Shown here: positions 20,339 to 24,516 of the stretch, one piece after another | How the letters are laid out: each line of letters begins with the position of its first letter | How positions within the stretch are numbered: position 1 is the stretch's first letter | Assembly: GCA_025399215.1 (NCBI GenBank) | Contig: MU621338.1 | Coordinates: forward strand, 1 to 24,516 | DNA length: 24,516 bases | Reading direction: 5' to 3' | DNA from: Globomyces pollinis-pini | Taxonomy: Eukaryota; Chytridiomycota; Chytridiomycetes; Rhizophydiales; Globomycetaceae | Position numbers and translations under genes: made by a program | The notes under the pieces: generated by a model | What the model was told of the DNA's origin: nothing | The model's input: the letters and a program-made list of their open reading frames with translations, nothing else | Databases searched by the model: none

Positions 20339-21440
20339 ATGTACAATCGTAAAGTAAAGTCTAGGAAGAGTGCTCATCCATTCAATTTGATGGTTGCTGG
20401 TCACTACAGGACGGGGAAGTCCGATTTTATTCAGACCCTGTTTGATACTCTGAAAGTTCACAAATTGGTTACTGACGACGATGCACCTGTGTCCAAAATA
20501 TTCCCTGAAGATGTCACTTTTCCTACGCCTAGCTCTTGTAGAATCGAGTGTGATGATGCTTATCAAACGGATAAAATATCCTTGCAAATTATTGATTGTC
20601 CTGGTTTAGATATCCCTGCAGGAATCATTAAGCCTCATTCTCAAGTTGGCAATCAGCTTGATAAAGTTGCTCTCGATTACGCTAATTTATTGTTGGAATA
20701 TATTGAGAATCAATTCAGATTCAGATTGGCCCAAGAGAATTTAGTACGAAGAAATCCAAAAGCAATAGATACTCAAGTCCACTCTTGCTTATATTTTTTA
20801 AACCCAGACGTTATTTTGGGTTCAAAAGGTTTAACTAGGTTAGATAGAATTGTACTTGAAAAGTTATGCACCAGAGTCAATATAGTCCCATGTCTTGCAA
20901 AATCGGTATGCTATTATCTTTTCCTGATATTAGGATTTAGTTACTGTTCGTGATTTGAGGTTGATTCGTGATTATTTATATGACGATTTTCATGGGATGA
21001 AGATTCCAATTTTCAACTTTAGAGACGAAGAGGATGATGAAGAAGATCAAGATTCCATCGATGTGGCAAGCAAAGTCCCATTTTGTATAGTGAATTCTGA
21101 AGAATTATCAAATGACGGCAATCAACGAGTGATGGGGATTCTGATTAATGATCAGAAAGTCCTTGGTCGTGAATACATTTGGGGATCAATTGAAGTTGAA
21201 AATCCAGATCATTGCGATTTCGATTTACTTGTCTCAGTCATTCTTGGTTCACACATTGATGACTTACGAATCTCTACCCGTGAGAAGTTCTATGAACTTT
21301 GGCGGACTGAAAATTTAACTGATGGGCAAGTTACTTTGAAGCTACCAGAGGATTTAAGATCGAAAGTATCACAGTTAACTATGGATGAAAATAACAGTAT
21401 TGGCTCTCCTCATACTCCTTTATCAGCGTTAGAAGAATAA
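20339..21440 (+). CDS. divergent septin GTPase
   Basis: Predicted 357 aa from exons 20339-20905 and 20934-21440 joined over a 28-nt intron, which restores the G4 region AKSDLVTVRDL. Septins polymerise on the inner plasma membrane at division and growth sites. Motifs: G1 GHYRTGKS at 21-28, replacing the common GESGLGKS; G3 DCPG at 86-89; the dimer-interface segment HSCLYFLNP and GLTRLDRIVLEKL; VNIVPCLAKSD at 180-190; and the septin unique element GREYIWGSIEVENPDHCDFDLL at about 267-288, followed by HIDDLRISTREKFYELWR. There is no C-terminal coiled coil; the protein ends about 40 residues after the unique element region in a Ser/Thr-rich tail. The start is the first in-frame ATG; a start at 20277 with another intron is possible. 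AATAAA at 21442. Confidence 0.88.
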
Positions 21441-21563
21441 GAATAAAAGCATAATTATCATTGAAATATGATGTTTGATATTGAAGGTTAAATGATTGAC
21501 ACACTTGAATGACTTTAGTTGATCAAAGTTAAGTGTTTATTTAATCTTTACAATCCATTCCAT

Positions 21564-22075
21564 TCAAGCGAAATAATCTGGCTTTTTGATATTAACTCCA
21601 TGTTCAGCCATTGCAGCTGATAAATCTACTTTTAACATTCATGACATCAATACCATCCATAGTCAAAACAGCCTTTTTATCCTACAAAATCAAAAAACAA
21701 TTTATAAATACAGTTCGCTTTTTATCTTTAGCTTGAGTAGCTTGCTGCCTAACTTTCGCCAATTGCATAGCATCAGTAGCAATATCCTAAGCAATTAATT
21801 GTTGCAAGAATACAGATATGAATTTCTGAGCAGCCAAAGCAAATAAACGTTTTCTACGATCAATAATATTTTAATCTACATTCTGACATCATCTGTTTGT
21901 AACCCACCTCTTGCCAAATGATAATCAGTTACAGCATCAGGTATCTAATAATTGGTCAGTGGTAAGTTTGTACTATTGGTGCAAAATCCTCTAACATCAT
22001 TAATGTTGAAGCAAGTGATTCTTCTTTAGATTGTGTTTCCAGTTCTGCTCTAGTTCGTTTCTTAGTTGTGCTCAT
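21564..22075 (-). CDS. TAF10: TAF10, TFIID/SAGA histone-fold subunit, 6 small exons
   Basis: Predicted 123 aa, reading leftward. Exons (plus coordinates): 22075-21974, 21944-21880, 21853-21814, 21786-21712, 21681-21654, 21625-21564; introns are 29, 26, 27, 30 and 28 nt, and all junctions keep frame. TAF10 is a histone-fold protein shared by TFIID and SAGA and pairs with TAF3, TAF8 or SPT7. The spliced protein shows the whole family core in order: LMMLEDFAPIIPDAVTDYHL, ARGGLQTDDVRIKRLFALAA, QKFISDIATDAMQLAKVR, KAVLTMDDLSAAMAEHGVNI and the near-invariant end KKPDYFA. Exon 3 (40 nt) and exon 5 (28 nt) are barely longer than the introns, which is why no long open frame marks the gene. It is short for the family because the N-terminal tail is only about 30 residues. 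Confidence 0.92.
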
Positions 22076-22524
22076 GATTGAATTGCAATTTCAAAAAAAC
22101 AAACTTTTTACCAATTTAAAAAGACTATTATCAGAATAGATCATGATCCTTCTTTTAGATATTCGATTGTAGAAAAGGTATAGTTGTATGAGTAAAGCTT
22201 AAATGGAAATCAAGAAGCTATTTCTTTGATGATGTGGTCATGCAGTAAATATTCAATGAGAAAATGGTATACAATTCAGCTGATATTTATCCCTTAACTA
22301 TTGGTAATACATTGATGTTATATGCTCCATAAAAGAGAAGATTCTCTCGCTTCTCATTTATGGATTTTTTTTACCTAAGTTGTTCATTTACCTACTTCTA
22401 ATGTATGATTCTTCTTGCAAGCAAATCGGGTTTTGTACACTTCATCAGGAAAAGCTGTCGGGTTTGACAATGTGATTGCATTATAAATGACTGATTTTCT
22501 TTAAACGCGAAATACCGATCATCA
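22076..22524. other. divergent promoter region between TAF10 and polyamine oxidase
   Basis: AT-rich, no exon chain or RNA gene recognised. It must hold the promoters of the leftward TAF10 gene and the rightward polyamine oxidase gene. The open frame on the minus strand at 22398-22601 overlaps the oxidase start and shows no family features. Confidence 0.5.
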
Positions 22525-24030
22525 ATGAAATGGAATACCATATTATGTATATTGTGCGTATTTGAAGTCCATGCTATCAAAACTGTAAAGAGAAAGGTCA
22601 TTATTTTAGGTGCTGGAATCAGTGGTGCTGCATCCGCTCGAACTTTGTCTAAACATGGTATTCGCGATTATATTGTATTAGAAGCACAAAATGTCATTGG
22701 TGGTCGACTAAAACAAATTCCTTTTGCAGGCATCAAAGTAGAAGAGGGTGGTAACTGGTTTGAAGCGGTCGGTGGTAGTGAAGAAGGTGGAACTGAGAAT
22801 CCCTTGTGGAACTTTGCAAAATCAGTGAATCTCACTACTATTAGAGATGATGCGCAAAATGGGCAAGATGCTGAGAACGTGTCGGTTATAATTGGTGAAG
22901 CAGGGGAATTGATTGATCCCAAAGTATCTGATCAATTTGACCAAAAATTGGAACTTGCAACTGAAATGATTGCCGAAAGAAAGAAAAATGGATTAGAAGA
23001 TATTTCGTTGCGTGTAGCTCTTAGTTTAGTGGGTTGGAAGCCAATGAGCGCCTTGGACGATTTATTAGAATACAAAGGAATTGAAGAAGAGTTTGCTGGA
23101 AATGTAGATACTATTAGTGCTACATATGGTTTATTGACTGGATCTGAGTTTGGAGACCAAAGCCATCTGGTGGTAGACCAAAGAGGCTACAAATTCATTC
23201 CTGAACAACTTTTTGCGAAAGCTAATGCCACAAAAAAAATTGTATTCAATGCTATAGTTAAAAATATCACATACGACAAGAATTCTGTAACAGTTACGGT
23301 AGCGAATGGTGATGTATACAAGGCAGATTATTTGATTTCCACTGTATCATTGGGAGTATTACAACATGATGTTATTACATTTAATCCACCTTTACCAGAC
23401 TGGAAACGAGAGGCATTGGCTAAATTTAGAATGGATACATATACTAAAATATTCCTAAACTTCAACACTCAATTTTGGGATGATAATCCCTACACCTATT
23501 ATGCGTCCAATCAAAAAGGATTTTATCCAAACTGGAAAAACTTTATGGCACCAGGATTTCTTTCAAATATAATCCCAAAAGGAAATTACGTATGTATGGT
23601 AACATTGACCAATGCTCAATCCAGACGCATCGAAAGACTATCCGATAAAGAAGTGGAAGATGAAATTATGCTTGTTCTGGCGGATATGTATCCTGGTAAA
23701 AACATCCCAAGGCCAACTGAAATTCATGTACCTAGATGGGGAATCAATCCATTCTTTTTTGGCTCGTTCTCAAATTGGCCAATTGGAATGTCTATTGAAA
23801 GTTGGAAAAATTTAGTAGCACCTTTAAACAACCGAGTCTTTTTTGGAGGAGAAATGGCTTCAGTTGAAAGTTACGGTTATGTTCATGGTGGATATCAAGC
23901 CGGTATTAATACTGGGCTAGATATTATTGCATGCATCAAAGGTAAATGTAAAAAAAAGAAATCCTATCCAAATGGTTTGAAAGTTGCTGTTCAGCAACCA
24001 GTACTATCTAGACGTCGATCGCAAGAATAA
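22525..24030 (+). CDS. secreted FAD polyamine oxidase, intronless
   Basis: Encodes 501 aa in one exon. A flavin amine oxidase that would oxidise spermine or spermidine outside the cell, releasing H2O2. Residues 1-17 (MKWNTILCILCVFEVHA) are a signal peptide. The FAD-binding Rossmann motif VIILGAGISGAASA is at 25-38, with the ribose-binding Glu53 in VLEA and the GGR of NVIGGRL. EEGGNWFEAVGG, DYLISTVSLGVLQ, the PPLPDWKREAL segment and the C-terminal flavin motif VFFGGEMASVESYGYVHGGYQAG also fit the plant/fungal polyamine oxidase group. The C-terminus carries a lysine-rich stretch (KGKCKKKKS) and ends LSRRRSQE, which is unusual. The absence of introns contrasts with every other long conserved gene here. 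The AATAAA signal overlaps the stop codon region at about 24025. Confidence 0.9.
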   Translation: MKWNTILCILCVFEVHAIKTVKRKVIILGAGISGAASARTLSKHGIRDYIVLEAQNVIGGRLKQIPFAGIKVEEGGNWFEAVGGSEEGGTENPLWNFAKSVNLTTIRDDAQNGQDAENVSVIIGEAGELIDPKVSDQFDQKLELATEMIAERKKNGLEDISLRVALSLVGWKPMSALDDLLEYKGIEEEFAGNVDTISATYGLLTGSEFGDQSHLVVDQRGYKFIPEQLFAKANATKKIVFNAIVKNITYDKNSVTVTVANGDVYKADYLISTVSLGVLQHDVITFNPPLPDWKREALAKFRMDTYTKIFLNFNTQFWDDNPYTYYASNQKGFYPNWKNFMAPGFLSNIIPKGNYVCMVTLTNAQSRRIERLSDKEVEDEIMLVLADMYPGKNIPRPTEIHVPRWGINPFFFGSFSNWPIGMSIESWKNLVAPLNNRVFFGGEMASVESYGYVHGGYQAGINTGLDIIACIKGKCKKKKSYPNGLKVAVQQPVLSRRRSQE

Positions 24031-24256
24031 ATCTAATATTTATGAACATCTTCCTAACCGTTTCTAAGCGTTTCTACCATAGTGACAAAAATATTTACAA
24101 ATGGCATCTCAATTTCTTTTAATAGAGATATCTCTTTATGACCAAGCTTATCTATGCTACAACTTTGTATCATACCACTTCATATCTAAATGCAATGAAA
24201 GTATTATATGTTTATAGTGTAGTTTATTTGACATTTCTACAAGAAAGTGGGTTGAA
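24031..24256. other. spacer between convergent genes
   Basis: Contains only the 3' flanks of the polyamine oxidase gene and of the leftward EGF-domain gene. No other feature seen. Confidence 0.5.
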
Positions 24257-24516
24257 TTATTTGGAAGAATAACCAGGTGCTGGAGCAACTTCAACCTTAG
24301 GAGGTAATTCAGGCTTAGTTGGGAGTAATACAGGTGCAGTGTTTGGACTAAACTGGTTTGTAACAGGATTGTAACTGATCAAGTTAGTCAAATTGATAGA
24401 ACAATCAGGTCCTCCAAATCCAGGTTCACATCGACATCCATTGTTTCCACATACCCCTTTACCTGAACAGTTGTTGATACAAGAATTGTTTCCAAGTCCA
24501 CAATCTTTTTGAATAG
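24257..24516 (-). CDS. EGF-like domain protein, 3' end only
   Basis: Partial: 86 codons to a TAA at 24259-24257; the 5' part lies beyond the right edge. The visible protein begins with a Cys-rich module, CGLGNNSC-INNCSGKGVC-GNNGCRCEPGFGGPDC, a tenascin-type EGF-like domain with CxCxPGFxGxxC spacing. It is followed by a Pro-rich tail (TAPVLLPTKPELPPKVEV, then APAPGYSSK) with no membrane segment in what can be seen. EGF-like modules are extracellular, so the product is probably secreted or the ectodomain of a larger surface protein. An intron acceptor near the window edge cannot be excluded. Function unknown. Confidence 0.75.
   Translation of the reverse strand, partial: IQKDCGLGNNSCINNCSGKGVCGNNGCRCEPGFGGPDCSINLTNLISYNPVTNQFSPNTAPVLLPTKPELPPKVEVAPAPGYSSK

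Noticed and set aside
21586..21798. 70-codon plus-strand frame
   Set aside because: It lies antisense to TAF10 exons and introns and shows no family features.

Overview
The window is nuclear DNA of a fungus, most likely an early-diverging, zoosporic (flagellated) lineage. It is AT-rich, uses the standard code (TAA, TAG and TGA all end genes here), and carries fungal-type genes: an M36 fungalysin, a septin, a mitochondrial Hsp70 and a Ync13-like Munc13 protein. It also carries SPAG1, a dynein-arm assembly factor that normally goes with motile flagella. The species was not identified. The most striking genome feature is the introns. I could place 43 spliceosomal introns by restoring family-conserved protein sequence; 42 are only 24-36 nt long (28 nt is the commonest length). 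The exception, 92 nt in SMC2, divides exactly into three consecutive GT...AG units of 29, 33 and 30 nt.

Layout, left to right. 1-1320: a tandem pair of small secreted, probably GPI-anchored two-cysteine proteins with a shared promoter block (dyad plus TATA). 1958-6897 (+): an 11-exon Munc13/Ync13-like exocytosis protein with a disordered Arg/Ser-rich N-terminus, C2, MUN and MHD1, second C2, MHD2. 7102-11137 (+): SMC2 of condensin, 17 exons. 11413-13438 (+): mitochondrial Hsp70, 3 exons, with a candidate heat-shock element. 13528-14998 (-): SPAG1-like TPR co-chaperone, convergent with Hsp70. 15000-16576: about 1.6 kb without a recognised gene, containing a G+C-richer block with four copies of a GTGGAATNNACCACA motif and inverted repeats. 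16577-17723 (+): F-box protein. 17818-19831 (-): secreted M36 metalloprotease. 20339-21440 (+): divergent septin. 21564-22075 (-): TAF10, whose six very small exons hide it from ordinary ORF finding. 22525-24030 (+): intronless secreted polyamine oxidase. 24257-24516 (-): 3' end of an EGF-domain protein running off the window.

Most of the genes are housekeeping: transcription (TAF10), chromosome structure (SMC2), mitochondrial import and folding (mtHsp70), exocytosis and cytokinesis (Munc13-like, septin), ubiquitin targeting (F-box) and flagellar dynein assembly (SPAG1). Mixed among them are surface or secreted proteins (two-Cys pair, M36 protease, polyamine oxidase, EGF protein) that would suit an organism digesting or attaching to a host or substrate. 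There is no operon-like logic; neighbours are convergent or divergent with short spacers. All introns and start sites are read by eye and need transcript confirmation.
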